Source: Pedobacter chinensis (GTDB lineage: Bacteria > Bacteroidota > Bacteroidia > Sphingobacteriales > Sphingobacteriaceae). From it: 64,000 nucleotides of DNA. Position 1 is the first letter of the stretch; every line of letters starts with the position of its first letter. Positions 47,315-56,277 of the stretch are shown here, piece after piece. The position numbers and the translations under genes were made by a program. The notes under the pieces were generated by a model, which saw nothing but the letters and a program-made list of their open reading frames with translations, searched no databases and was not told where the DNA came from. The stretch is taken from the NCBI RefSeq assembly GCF_003339865.1, contig NZ_QPKV01000003.1, forward strand, positions 992,001 to 1,056,000. The letters are read 5' to 3'.

Positions 47315-47665
47315 ATGGTAAAGCGAATTGTTTTAAATGTTGATACACGCGAAATAGCAAAAGCACAATCATTTTATCAGGATGTTTTAGGATTGGATTT
47401 GTTAATGGATCATGGCTGGATTGCAACTTACGGCTTAAATAATCAACAAATGAACATTCAAATCAGCTTTGCTAATGAGGGTGGCTCCGGAACGCCAACA
47501 CCCGATTTATCTGTTGAGGTAGACGTTCTGGAAGAAATTTTAGAACGGGTTAAGGCAGCAGGCTTTCCGATTGAATATGGCCCGGTTGATGAACCCTGGG
47601 GAGTGAGAAGATTTTATACAAGAGATCCATTCGGTAAACTCGTTAATGTTTTATGTCATCGCTGA
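47315..47665 (+). CDS. VOC-family (glyoxalase/bleomycin-resistance-like) protein
   Basis: 116-aa single vicinal-oxygen-chelate unit: VLNVDTREIAKAQSFYQDVL at the start and VRRFYTRDPFGKLVNVL at the end, with the internal GVPGEPWGV-like turn DEPWGVRRF. These proteins bind metals and small ligands or modify them; no specific substrate is visible. Confidence 0.88.
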   Translation: MVKRIVLNVDTREIAKAQSFYQDVLGLDLLMDHGWIATYGLNNQQMNIQISFANEGGSGTPTPDLSVEVDVLEEILERVKAAGFPIEYGPVDEPWGVRRFYTRDPFGKLVNVLCHR

Positions 47666-47784
47666 AAGAAATTACGGTGCTGTGCTTTTTAGAAAAAATA
47701 CAGATTTTGACTTGGCTAATGTCAATTAAGCAACTTATACAACTAAACAGTTAAGCATACATTAAACTTTCCGGCGGTAAATAT

Positions 47785-47792
47785 TACATTTG
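47785..47792 (+). promoter_or_regulatory. Bacteroidota -7 box (TACATTTG) of cysS
   Basis: TACATTTG ends 4 bp before the cysS ATG at 47797; this gives a very short leader, as also at pdxJ and the VF530 gene. Confidence 0.6.
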
Positions 47793-47796
47793 CAAT

Positions 47797-49257
47797 ATGA
47801 ATACTGGCTTACAGCTTTACAATACGCTTTCACGCAAAAAAGAACTTTTCCAACCGCTAAATGCACCGAATGTGGGCATGTATGTTTGCGGTCCCACTGT
47901 TTATAGCGATGTACATTTGGGCAATTGTCGCACTTTTATATCTTTCGATTTAATTTTCAGATACCTGAAGTATTTGGGTTTCAAAGTTCGCTATGTCCGT
48001 AACATTACCGATGCAGGCCATTTGGAAGGCGATAGAGATGAAGGCGATGATAAGTTTGCAAAACGAGCTAAACTCGAGCAGTTGGAGCCTATGGAAATTG
48101 TACAAAAGTACACCTTGGGTTTTCATGACGTGATGCGGATGTTCAATACCTTACCACCGAGCATTGAGCCAACTGCCACTGGTCATATCATCGAACAAAT
48201 TGAGATGATTAAAATGATCATAGCCAATGGTTATGGTTACGAAATTGATGGGAATGTATATTTTGATGTAGAAAAATACAGCAAGGAATATAATTATACC
48301 ATTTTGACTAATCGCAATCTGGAAGATATGTTGAACAATACAAGAGAGTTGGGCGGACAAGATGAGAAACGTGGCAGACTGGATTTTGCACTTTGGATTA
48401 AAGCAAAACCCGAAACTTTAATGCAATGGCAATCGCCCTGGGGAATGGGATTTCCAGGCTGGCATATTGAGTGCTCGGCAATGAGCGCTAAATATTTGGG
48501 CGATGAGTTTGATATTCATGGTGGCGGAATGGATCTGGCCGCTACGCACCATACTAATGAAATTGCACAATCTGAAGCTTGCAGCCATAACCAGCCTGCC
48601 CGTTATTGGATGCACACCAATATGTTGACGGTTAATGGCACCAGAATGTCCAAATCTGCCGGAAATGGTTTTCTTCCACTGGAGTTATTTGCAGGTAAAC
48701 ATCCGCTTTTGAAAAAAGGTTATAGCCCTATGACGGTTAAATTTTTTATGTTGCAGGCGCATTACCGCAGTACTTTAGATTTTTCTAACGATGCACTCGA
48801 TGCCTCAGAAAAAGGCTTCCGTAGATTGATGGCTGCCGTGAGTTTGCTTGATAAATTAACAGCTTCTGATCAGAACGACTTTGATATTGATGCACTTAAG
48901 GAAAAGTGTATTCATGCCATGAACGATGATTTTAACAGTCCTATTTTAATTGCTGAATTATTTGAGGCCGTAAGGATCATCAATACCGTTTATGATGGCA
49001 AAGGCAAAATTTCAGTTGAATCTTTAGAAAAACTGAAAGCTTTAATTTACGATTTCGTTTTTGATATTTTAGGGTTGAAAGATGAGGATGCCGGAAGTAA
49101 TGATTTGAATGGTGTATTGGAAATGGTTATCAACCTTCGTACAGAAGCTAAAGCCAATAAAGATTACGCTACATCTGATAAAATCAGAATTGGTTTGCAA
49201 GAACTGGGCATTCAACTTAAAGACAGTAAAGAAGGAACAACCTGGAGTAAGGCGTAG
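47797..49257 (+). CDS. cysS: Cysteinyl-tRNA synthetase
   Basis: Class I tRNA synthetase of 486 aa. The zinc Cys31 and the HIGH-like motif H40-L-G-N43 are in [18 protein letters not shown]. Further signatures are [25 protein letters not shown] (zinc Cys), DIHGGGMDL and the KMSKS loop in TRMSKSAGN. The C-terminal anticodon-binding part is complete. It has its own promoter box and no operon partner. Confidence 0.97.
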   Translation: MNTGLQLYNTLSRKKELFQPLNAPNVGMYVCGPTVYSDVHLGNCRTFISFDLIFRYLKYLGFKVRYVRNITDAGHLEGDRDEGDDKFAKRAKLEQLEPMEIVQKYTLGFHDVMRMFNTLPPSIEPTATGHIIEQIEMIKMIIANGYGYEIDGNVYFDVEKYSKEYNYTILTNRNLEDMLNNTRELGGQDEKRGRLDFALWIKAKPETLMQWQSPWGMGFPGWHIECSAMSAKYLGDEFDIHGGGMDLAATHHTNEIAQSEACSHNQPARYWMHTNMLTVNGTRMSKSAGNGFLPLELFAGKHPLLKKGYSPMTVKFFMLQAHYRSTLDFSNDALDASEKGFRRLMAAVSLLDKLTASDQNDFDIDALKEKCIHAMNDDFNSPILIAELFEAVRIINTVYDGKGKISVESLEKLKALIYDFVFDILGLKDEDAGSNDLNGVLEMVINLRTEAKANKDYATSDKIRIGLQELGIQLKDSKEGTTWSKA

Positions 49258-49333
49258 TGTTTGGTTTAAAACAGCACTATTCCCTTACAGAAACAATTCA
49301 GCAGTAAACCAAGTACAATATCTTTAGGTTAGG

Positions 49334-49379
49334 GATTTACTTCGTAGCTGCTTCGCGGTCTTCGTACCTCAGAATGACA
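49334..49379. repeat. Degenerate dispersed repeat
   Basis: GATTTACTTCGTAGCTGCTTCGCGGTC...CCTCAGAATGACA, half of the palindromic element found at 35832 and related to the array at 61441-62492. Confidence 0.5.
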
Positions 49380-49511
49380 ATTATTTTTTGTTTTTTCTTA
49401 ACTTAAGATTGGGTTCCCACCAGCGTGCGCATGACGACAACAAGTATTACTTGGAAAATATTTGTACTATACATGGCTTCAAAGGGGCAAATGCCGCTTA
49501 AAATTTTATCA

Positions 49512-50489
49512 ATGAATAAGAAACTTTTAATTCTATCTTTAATCGCTTTACTAGGATTTCAAGCTTGTAACAATAATTCAAAACAATCAGCAACAACTGA
49601 AGAAAATACCGTTAAACTGGTTTCTCCCGATTTTGATGCTGACAGCGCTTATGCTTATGTTAAAGCTCAGGTAGATTTTGGACCCAGAATTCCGGGAACT
49701 GTTGCACATGAAAAGTGTGCCGCTTATTTAGTTTCAAAATTAAAATCTTTTGGAGCTGATGTTAAGCTTCAGGGCGGGAAAACACAAACACACGATGGCA
49801 AAACTTTCCAGCTAAAAAATATCATTGCAACTTTTAATCCTGAAAAGAAAACCCGTGTTTTGATTACGGCGCATTGGGATGCCCGGCCATTTTCAGATCA
49901 GGATACTGATCCAGCAAATCATACCAAACCTTTTGATGCCGCTAATGATGGTGGGAGTGGAGTTGCTGTAATTATAGAGATGGCCCGCCAGATTCAACAT
50001 AAAGCACCAAACGTAGGTGTCGATTTCATCCTCTGGGATTTAGAAGATTACGGAAAGGCAAATGATGATACACAAAACGAAGTAACATGGTGCTTAGGCT
50101 CTCAATACTGGGCTAAAAATGCAATCGCCACTGGTTATAAAGCTGCTTACGGAATTAACCTCGATATGGTTGGTGGTGGAAATGCACAGTTCACACAGGA
50201 TGAAATTTCTCGTCAGGCTGCTCCTGGTTTAGTTAGTTACGTGTGGGATATTGGAAATGAAATTGGTTACTCATCTTATTTTGTGCGTATTCCAAGCGGC
50301 AGGCTTGTTGATGATCATTTTTGGATGAACAAAGCCGGCGTTCCTTCGATTGATATTGTTCATTATAACGATAACAGTGGTTTTTACATCAATTGGCATA
50401 CACAGTTGGATAATCTGGCTAACATCGATAAGAATACCCTAAAGGCAATTGGTCAAACAGTTCTCGAAACCATCTACCGGGAAAATTAA
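49512..50489 (+). CDS. M28-family lipoprotein, glutaminyl-peptide cyclotransferase-like
   Basis: 325 aa from ATG 49512, chosen because it opens a lipoprotein signal (MNKKLLILSLIALLGFQAC, Cys19); the frame is open for 29 codons before it. Zinc-ligand sites: HWDARPFSDQDTD, DAANDGGSGVAV, DLEDYG, INLDMVGGG and FYINWHTQLDNL. The pattern WDARP...DLEDYG...WCLGSQ is that of bacterial glutaminyl cyclases within M28, which convert N-terminal Gln to pyroglutamate on secreted proteins. The specific activity is an inference. Confidence 0.85.
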   Translation: MNKKLLILSLIALLGFQACNNNSKQSATTEENTVKLVSPDFDADSAYAYVKAQVDFGPRIPGTVAHEKCAAYLVSKLKSFGADVKLQGGKTQTHDGKTFQLKNIIATFNPEKKTRVLITAHWDARPFSDQDTDPANHTKPFDAANDGGSGVAVIIEMARQIQHKAPNVGVDFILWDLEDYGKANDDTQNEVTWCLGSQYWAKNAIATGYKAAYGINLDMVGGGNAQFTQDEISRQAAPGLVSYVWDIGNEIGYSSYFVRIPSGRLVDDHFWMNKAGVPSIDIVHYNDNSGFYINWHTQLDNLANIDKNTLKAIGQTVLETIYREN

Positions 50490-50569
50490 AATGTGCAATT
50501 GTTAATTACTTTTGAAAGCACAGCACTTAAAAAATTTTATATTCGCCAAACATATATCTAAAATTCATA

Positions 50570-51427
50570 ATGAAACAATTATTTTCAACTGCAATATTTT
50601 CTCTTTTAGCAATAGGTGCATATGCACAAAAGAATGATGGAACCACAAAATCTTTAGTAAATGCAGAAAAAGATTTTGCAAAATCAATTGCAAAAAACGG
50701 AGATAAAGAATCTTACCTGGAATTTTCATTAGCAAGTGCATTGGTTTTCAGGCCAAATCCTGTTAATGTTAAAACTTTTTATAACGCACAAACAAAAGGC
50801 GAAAATGCTGTAACCTGGGAACCAAATTTAGCAAAGGTTTCGCGCAGTGGCGATTTAGGTTTCACAACAGGTCCTTATGTTGTAGAAGGTTCAGAGAAAA
50901 AATATGGCCAGTATTTATCAATCTGGAAATCAGAAAATGGTAAATGGAAATTGGCAATTGATTTAGGCACATCAAGCAACAAACCTTTAGATAAAACAAC
51001 ACCTAAATTTATTGAACCAAAAGATCATGTGGCGCCAAAATTCTTAAATGAAAAAGAAATCAAAGCTGGCAAAGATATTATCTTAACAACCGAAAAAACA
51101 TTAAATACTTTATTAAAAACTCATGGTATTGCTGCTTTCGGGGGGTTCCTTACTGAAGATGCCCGTTTATTATTTCCAGGTAATGAAGCCATAAACGGTA
51201 AAGGAAAAATCATCTCTTTTTATAACGGGATGATTAGCAAAATAAATTTAAAAACCACAGGGGTAGATAAAGCAATTGGCAGCGATTTAGCCTATACTTA
51301 CGGCGTTGCAACCATAGATTATAAAGCAGATTTGCGGGAAAGCTTTAACTATGTTTTCGTTTACGAAAAAGCTGCTGATGCAAGCTGGAACTTAATCGTC
51401 CAGGCATTTGTACCTGCTGAAAGATAG
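50570..51427 (+). CDS. Secreted protein with two NTF2/DUF4440-like domains
   Basis: 285 aa with signal peptide MKQLFSTAIFSLLAIGAYAQ. Two similar alpha-beta cone halves are visible: residues ~30-135 (EKDFAKSIAKNG ... YLSIWKSENGKWKLAIDLG) and ~165-280 (EKTLNTLLKTHG ... NYVFVYEKAADASWNLIVQ). The N-terminal half ends like the DUF4440/SnoaL ketosteroid-isomerase-like fold. No catalytic residue can be pointed to, so the role is unknown. A terminator lies 18 bp after the stop. Confidence 0.75.
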   Translation: MKQLFSTAIFSLLAIGAYAQKNDGTTKSLVNAEKDFAKSIAKNGDKESYLEFSLASALVFRPNPVNVKTFYNAQTKGENAVTWEPNLAKVSRSGDLGFTTGPYVVEGSEKKYGQYLSIWKSENGKWKLAIDLGTSSNKPLDKTTPKFIEPKDHVAPKFLNEKEIKAGKDIILTTEKTLNTLLKTHGIAAFGGFLTEDARLLFPGNEAINGKGKIISFYNGMISKINLKTTGVDKAIGSDLAYTYGVATIDYKADLRESFNYVFVYEKAADASWNLIVQAFVPAER

Positions 51428-51444
51428 ATAATAAATGTGAATTA

Positions 51445-51480
51445 AAAAGGGCTCTCCGTAAAAAGAAAGCCCTTTTTTTA
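51445..51480 (+). terminator. Terminator
   Basis: AAAAAGGGCT / AGCCCTTTTT stem around CTCCGTAAAAAGAA with following T residues. Confidence 0.85.
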
Positions 51481-51676
51481 TGAAGGGATTGTATGGGATA
51501 TTCCTTGTTCTTCATTTAATAGCTTCTTATAGAAGCAGCATGTTTTTATTGAAGATTTGATGGGTTTTCTCCATCCGCTATTGAAGAAATCTTATAAAAA
51601 TGTGAACAAATCAGAAATAAGCACTGTTTTTGCGCTACAAAAAATATAAGAATTAATCATTTTACGTTTTAAGTTC

Positions 51677-52561
51677 ATGAATAAAAAATTACCCTTATTA
51701 ATTGCCTTAACCTTTGTTTTTTTACAAGTTGCTGCGCAGAAACAGAAATTTGATGTACAGGGAAAAGCTGGCGCCCGTGGTATTATGCCGGAAAATACGA
51801 TTGAAGGAATGTTGAAAGCCCTTGATTTGGGCGTTACCACACTTGAAATGGATGCCGTTATTTCAAAAGATAAACAAGTGGTCTTATCGCAAGAACCTTA
51901 TTTTAATAACGAGATTTCGTTAATGCCAAACGGTAAACCCATTTCATTGAAAGACCAAAAGAATTACAACATTTATAAAATGGATTACGAAGAGGTAAAA
52001 AAGTTTGATGTGGGGAGTAAGGTTCATGCACGTTTTCCTGGTCAGGTAAAGTTTAAAGCTTACAAACCTTTACTTGCTGAAACGATTGATGCTGTAGAAG
52101 CCTATGTTAAAGAGAAAAAGTTGGCAAAGCCGGTTTATAGCATAGAAACAAAAACAATCAAAAATGGCGATAATGAATTTCATCCGGATCCTGCCGGATT
52201 TGTTGAACTGATTATGGAGGTAATCAATGCCAAAAAGCTTTCAAAACGAGTAATTATTGAATCTTTTGATATGCGAACCTTACAATATTTGCATGAGAAA
52301 TATCCGAAAATTCAAACTTCACTGTTGATTGATGAAAAAGAACCTTTTGAAGATTATATAGAAAAGCTTGGGTTTAAACCAACAATTTACAGCCCGTATT
52401 CGGTTTTGGTTGGTAAAGGGTTAGTAGATCGCTGCCATGCAATGGGAATTAAAATTATTCCGTGGACAGTAAATACAGCAAAAGAAATTAAATATTTTAT
52501 GAGTTTAGGGGTAGATGGTATAATCACCGATTACCCAAATTTGATGGGGCAACTTAAATAG
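51677..52561 (+). CDS. Glycerophosphodiester phosphodiesterase homologue lacking active-site histidines
   Basis: 294-aa secreted GDPD-fold protein (signal MNKKLPLLIALTFVFLQVAAQ). The barrel is complete: GVTTLEMDAVISKDKQVV, YSIETKTIKNG, VIIESFDMRTLQYL, IIPWTVNTAKEIKYFMSLGVDGIITDYPN. However, the catalytic HR of the usual GHRG motif is replaced by Lys30-Ala31 (GKAGARG), and the second catalytic His of the usual SHEP is Gln72 (SQEP). The metal-site acids E57 and D59 remain. It may be a pseudoenzyme that binds rather than cleaves, or have altered chemistry. The bases at both sites read cleanly (GGAAAAGCTGGC; TCGCAAGAACC). Confidence 0.88.
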   Translation: MNKKLPLLIALTFVFLQVAAQKQKFDVQGKAGARGIMPENTIEGMLKALDLGVTTLEMDAVISKDKQVVLSQEPYFNNEISLMPNGKPISLKDQKNYNIYKMDYEEVKKFDVGSKVHARFPGQVKFKAYKPLLAETIDAVEAYVKEKKLAKPVYSIETKTIKNGDNEFHPDPAGFVELIMEVINAKKLSKRVIIESFDMRTLQYLHEKYPKIQTSLLIDEKEPFEDYIEKLGFKPTIYSPYSVLVGKGLVDRCHAMGIKIIPWTVNTAKEIKYFMSLGVDGIITDYPNLMGQLK

Positions 52562-52572
52562 TTTACCCATGT

Positions 52573-52614
52573 AATAAAAAAGCGTCCTCAATGTAATCGG
52601 GACGCTTTTTTATT
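52573..52614. terminator. Bidirectional terminator between convergent genes
   Basis: AATAAAAAAGCGTCC / GGACGCTTTTTTATT, a perfect stem with A and T tracts on both sides, between the GDPD homologue and the small minus-strand gene. Confidence 0.85.
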
Positions 52615-52626
52615 AGAAAGATATTT

Positions 52627-52821
52627 CTAGTGATGCGCTTCTCCCGCCTCTGCTTCTGTGTGGTGTGATTCAGTTTTTTCGTGACCTGATCCTGTTGCTT
52701 CATGGAAGATTGGACGGGTAAAAGCGAAAACCAGAATTATAACAATAATCCAGGCGGTTAATGGTAATGCCCAAATGCCTTTTGTTTGCTGAACTGGTGC
52801 GTGTGAGTCGTGAGCTGACAT
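52627..52821 (-). CDS. Small His-rich single-pass membrane protein
   Basis: 64-aa protein with one membrane helix (WIIVIILVFAFTRPIF, residues ~24-39) and a C-terminal tail rich in His, Glu and Ala (GHEKTESHHTEAEAGEAHH), which could bind metal. It starts MSAHDSHAPVQ. A TATCTTTA box lies upstream on the minus strand, supporting a real gene. Many Bacteroidota carry similarly short His-tailed membrane proteins, but I cannot assign a family. Confidence 0.7.
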   Translation of the reverse strand: MSAHDSHAPVQQTKGIWALPLTAWIIVIILVFAFTRPIFHEATGSGHEKTESHHTEAEAGEAHH

Positions 52822-53040
52822 GTTAAATATTTTTGATTTAAAAAATTATGCTTTGTAATTGGGATAAAGATAAGAACAATTTTAAAATTTAAAGATTAAT
52901 GTAGGGATTTGTCAGGAAAATCGCTTTTAAGAAATCAGGCTAAAAAATCCCGAAGTGGAATGTCATTGAGTTGATGTGAGTTCGACTTAAGGATTTTGTT
53001 TACAAAGATAATTGATTGATCAATAAACGTACCAGGAAGG

Positions 53041-53274
53041 ACTTTAGGCCATTAAAAATCCAGAATAAAGCTCGGCAGGCCAAAGGGCTCAGGCAAAAGC
53101 AAACTCGATACTTTCCGACCGGAGATAGAGGCACTGTTAACAAACGGTTTAACCCAAAAATTTATTTAAGGAAGGTATAACGTCACTGTGCCGACGTTAA
53201 GTAACTGGTTAAAAAATAATAAGATTAAAGTAAAAACCTCATTTAGATTTGGAGGTAATAATACCTTAATGTAA
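53041..53274 (+). pseudogene. Possible frameshifted helix-turn-helix remnant in the 530-bp gap before toxin locus 2
   Basis: The gap 52822-53350 holds no intact gene. In it, one frame reads ...RFNPKIYLRKV and stops at GTATAA, and the next frame over continues YNVTVPTLSNWLKNNKIK to a stop at 53272-53274. Joined with a one-base shift they resemble the DNA-binding start of a small regulator (xxYNVSVPTLxNWL). The match is short and by eye. Nothing else is seen in the gap besides an AT-rich stretch directly upstream of the toxin ATG. Confidence 0.25.
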
Positions 53275-53350
53275 TTTTTTGTTTTATTAAGATTCTTAAC
53301 TATATTCATCAAACATCATCTCTCAAAATATAATTTAAACTAATTAACTG

Positions 53351-55417
53351 ATGAAAAAATTAATGTTCTACAAAGGCGATGCAATGGCTTGCCTCCTCCT
53401 CTTACTTCTTTTCTTGATAAATGGGTGTAAAAAAGAACTCTTAATACCCAATAGTCCTGAGGGTACACAATCTGATAAGATTAGATCTATTTCCTATTCC
53501 CAATTTATCAGTTCCATAGACCTTAACTCTACCGGAAGTTTAAAAGCACCACTATCTGGCCAAAAAGCAAAATTATTGAATACCCAGGTTGTAGATCGAA
53601 ACATTGACCTGGAGATGGATAGCGTTAAAAAGCTTACTCTCGGGGATACGGTAAGTTATGTAATCGCGGTTAAACCCCAAACCCCCAGAGCAACTACCTT
53701 TCAGAATTTGACCATACAGATGATCAAAACAAAAACCTCTGCCTTTTTATCTACCTATTATCCTGATAAGGAGTGGATAGATAACTGGAGGAAGAACCGT
53801 AAAACTGCTTTTAAAGGAACAATAATCTTCAACAGGATATATCTAGAAGATGTTGAGTCAAGTCCAGCGAATAATCTGGAAAAGAAACAGACGGGCCTAA
53901 AGGATAGGATGCTGGCCAGTATTAACGGAAAAGCGGGGTTCGGAAATGTGATCAGCCTGATGCCGGGAGAATGCGAGATTTACGATGTGGTTACCGTAGT
54001 ACAACAGCCCTGCAAAAATGGCCATTTAACCAGAAGCGAATGCAATTATTTTGACTACTATGGTAGCTGGGAACCACGTTCCGACGATTGGCCGCCAAGT
54101 ACATCAATCAACATTTCAACAGTTGTAAATTGTGCAATGCCAAGTTTTCCGTCAAACGGTGGAGGTGGCGGAGGAGGTGGTAGCACAACACCTAATCCTC
54201 CAGGCACTTACAATCCATGCGATGGAAATCCACAGCCTGTAGGGCCAGGTGGCATATCCTTTGAAAGGGGGACACTGCTTATGGTCGGTGCGCCAACTGA
54301 TTGTGATGAAATGCCCGGTCCGCCTGTAACCACTACCACCCAAACGCCGCAACAATATTTAATGGATCATCTTGATCTCAACGTGACCGAGTACAATTAT
54401 GTTAACAATCCATTAAATAACGTAGCGGTTGCTGAATTAACAAAATATTTAATAAACAACGGGCTATCAGTAGATAATACGGACTTTGTCCATTGGGCAA
54501 TCGCGTACAATATAAACAATGGTTATAGTGAATATGTCGCATCACTAGGTAATGGTATTTATGAGAATCAACCAGATGCGGATGCAGAATCAGCTTCTAC
54601 AAACTTTAACTTTGATAATATTGAAACAAGTTTTGCTTTTAGTTCGAATGGGGTTAATGTTTATGGGAATGGTCCTGGACTTCCAGACTACCCCTCTACT
54701 CACCCGGTTTCTGAAACAATTGCAGCGTATAATCCGTGGATATATTTGGCGTTTTCCAATTCAAATAATACTAGCATTAGGCATTTTCATAAACAAGTTA
54801 GGGGGCTGTCAGGAAGTGACGGCTGGTCAAAAGCAATTGGTACCATTGGAGAAGGATTGGCAGCAAGCAGAATCACATCTTGGCCAACCTCTCCTGGTTT
54901 CGATTATAGGGTTGGTTACATGGTAGGAACTACTCATTTAGACGGTTTACAATGGGGACTTCTTTTAAAAACTAGCTCTGGAACCGGGTGGGGACTAAAT
55001 GTTGTAAATTCAGACCTTAATGGAAATGAAGTGATCACAAAAATGGAAGAGCCTGATGGGCCAGAAATTATGGGTCAAAAAATGGCGAGAATTTCGTATG
55101 AGATAAAAACTATCAGTCCTTATAATGAACCCGCTTATCTATGGGCTAGTTTTTCAGAAGGAATAAAACAAGCTGAACATCGGGCCAATAGCTCAGGCAT
55201 TAGTGCTTCTGTCTTAGTCTTTGATACTGACTCCTTTATTAAATTAAAAAATTCGACCTATGGGGCACAATTATTAAATCGGTTGGCAATCATGTTTTCA
55301 AGAAAAAATGGCAATGGTGAACAAAAAGTGTATTTAAGGTTGGAGAAAAATTTGTATGCTAACGCAAGATCTTCGTATTTTGCTTTAATGGGCAGAATTA
55401 AAAATTTACCAGAATGA
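53351..55417 (+). CDS. Lipoprotein polymorphic toxin with carrier domain shared with the 14-kb locus; C-terminal PD-(D/E)XK-like domain
   Basis: 688 aa. Lipoprotein signal with Cys26 in FLINGCKKELLIP, the same CKKELL as in the first toxin. The carrier domain (residues ~30-210) aligns by eye with it: YSQFISSIDL, FQNLTIQMI, WIDNWRKNRK. A Gly-rich linker (GGGGGGGGSTTPNPP) and the Cys connector YNPCDGN...FERGTLLMVGAPTDCDE follow. The C-terminal ~190 residues are unrelated to AHH and carry E501 (GTIGEGLAAS), D531 (HLDGLQWG), E584-I-K586 (SYEIKTI) and Q607 (KQAEHRA), the order of a PD-(D/E)XK nuclease. That assignment is inference. The stop overlaps the next gene's ATG (ATGA). Confidence 0.85.
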   Translation: MKKLMFYKGDAMACLLLLLLFLINGCKKELLIPNSPEGTQSDKIRSISYSQFISSIDLNSTGSLKAPLSGQKAKLLNTQVVDRNIDLEMDSVKKLTLGDTVSYVIAVKPQTPRATTFQNLTIQMIKTKTSAFLSTYYPDKEWIDNWRKNRKTAFKGTIIFNRIYLEDVESSPANNLEKKQTGLKDRMLASINGKAGFGNVISLMPGECEIYDVVTVVQQPCKNGHLTRSECNYFDYYGSWEPRSDDWPPSTSINISTVVNCAMPSFPSNGGGGGGGGSTTPNPPGTYNPCDGNPQPVGPGGISFERGTLLMVGAPTDCDEMPGPPVTTTTQTPQQYLMDHLDLNVTEYNYVNNPLNNVAVAELTKYLINNGLSVDNTDFVHWAIAYNINNGYSEYVASLGNGIYENQPDADAESASTNFNFDNIETSFAFSSNGVNVYGNGPGLPDYPSTHPVSETIAAYNPWIYLAFSNSNNTSIRHFHKQVRGLSGSDGWSKAIGTIGEGLAASRITSWPTSPGFDYRVGYMVGTTHLDGLQWGLLLKTSSGTGWGLNVVNSDLNGNEVITKMEEPDGPEIMGQKMARISYEIKTISPYNEPAYLWASFSEGIKQAEHRANSSGISASVLVFDTDSFIKLKNSTYGAQLLNRLAIMFSRKNGNGEQKVYLRLEKNLYANARSSYFALMGRIKNLPE

Positions 55418-55944
55418 AAATAGTTTCTTTAATCATATCCTTAATTTTTTTAAGTTATTACAACCTAATGAGCCAATCAATAGACAAAAATCTGGGAGTA
55501 GTGGTAACAGATTTTGATCCTAATTTTTCAGATTATGTAAAGAAATATTCCCAAATAGAAGGTTTAACATTACTTAATCCTGGGCAAACAATCTTTCCTT
55601 CCGGTAATGTTATGCCGATGAACCCCTATTATTATAAACTAACAGAGAAAATTAATGCTTTCAAAAATTTAAAGCACCTTCGATTACAGAGTTTGTATGT
55701 ATTAGATCTTCCGAATAGCATTACGAAATGCAAACTGGAAACACTAGCCATTCCATTCTGTCCTGATTCTAACATTGAGGCCATTGTGGCTAAATTAAAA
55801 AAGTGCAAGTATTTAAAAGAAATTGATCTAGTTAATGTGGTTCTTCCTGATGACAAAATTGCATTTTTGAAAAAAAGCTTACCTCATGTAAAGTTCGTTA
55901 ATTTGATGGACGACCTTTCTTTTGATGATGAAATTGAAAATTGA
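55414..55944 (+). CDS. Secreted LRR-like protein, candidate immunity protein of toxin locus 2
   Basis: 176 aa with a signal peptide (MKIVSLIISLIFLSYYNLMSQ). The mature part shows leucine-rich periodicity: LKHLRLQSLYVLDLPNSI, CKLETLAIPFC and LKEIDLVNVVLPDDKIAFLK, giving about four LRR-like turns. It overlaps the toxin stop by 4 bp (ATGA), so translation is coupled. Position argues for an immunity or accessory role, but export is odd if the toxin is a cytoplasmic nuclease; protection at the envelope or a different toxin activity would explain it. Confidence 0.7.
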   Translation: MKIVSLIISLIFLSYYNLMSQSIDKNLGVVVTDFDPNFSDYVKKYSQIEGLTLLNPGQTIFPSGNVMPMNPYYYKLTEKINAFKNLKHLRLQSLYVLDLPNSITKCKLETLAIPFCPDSNIEAIVAKLKKCKYLKEIDLVNVVLPDDKIAFLKKSLPHVKFVNLMDDLSFDDEIEN

Positions 55945-56081
55945 AAGAAAGCCACTCGCTTAACCGCAAAACTATTTTTTTTACGACTTTCATGAACTAA
56001 ATGAAAAAATCGAAGTTGGGGCATTACCAAGATTGAAATACAAAAATTGCGTTAGATGAGTCTTAAGGCTGTAAAAAAGCA

Positions 56082-56113
56082 ACGCATAATCAATCAATGC
56101 GTTGTTTTTTTGC
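56082..56113 (+). terminator. Terminator of toxin operon 2
   Basis: AACGCAT / ATGCGTT stem with loop AATCAATCA, then TTTTTTT. Confidence 0.8.
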
Positions 56114-56277
56114 TTAAATGTGCCTAAAACTTGAATATCAATACAACTAAATAGTACAGTTGGCGCTATTTAGAATATCTTGAAGTCCCAAACATTTGGT
56201 GATTATTAATTAGGGGACTTGATTATTCCGTTTACCTGGAAATTAATTAAAAACATTGTCTAACTAGCAATCAATAT

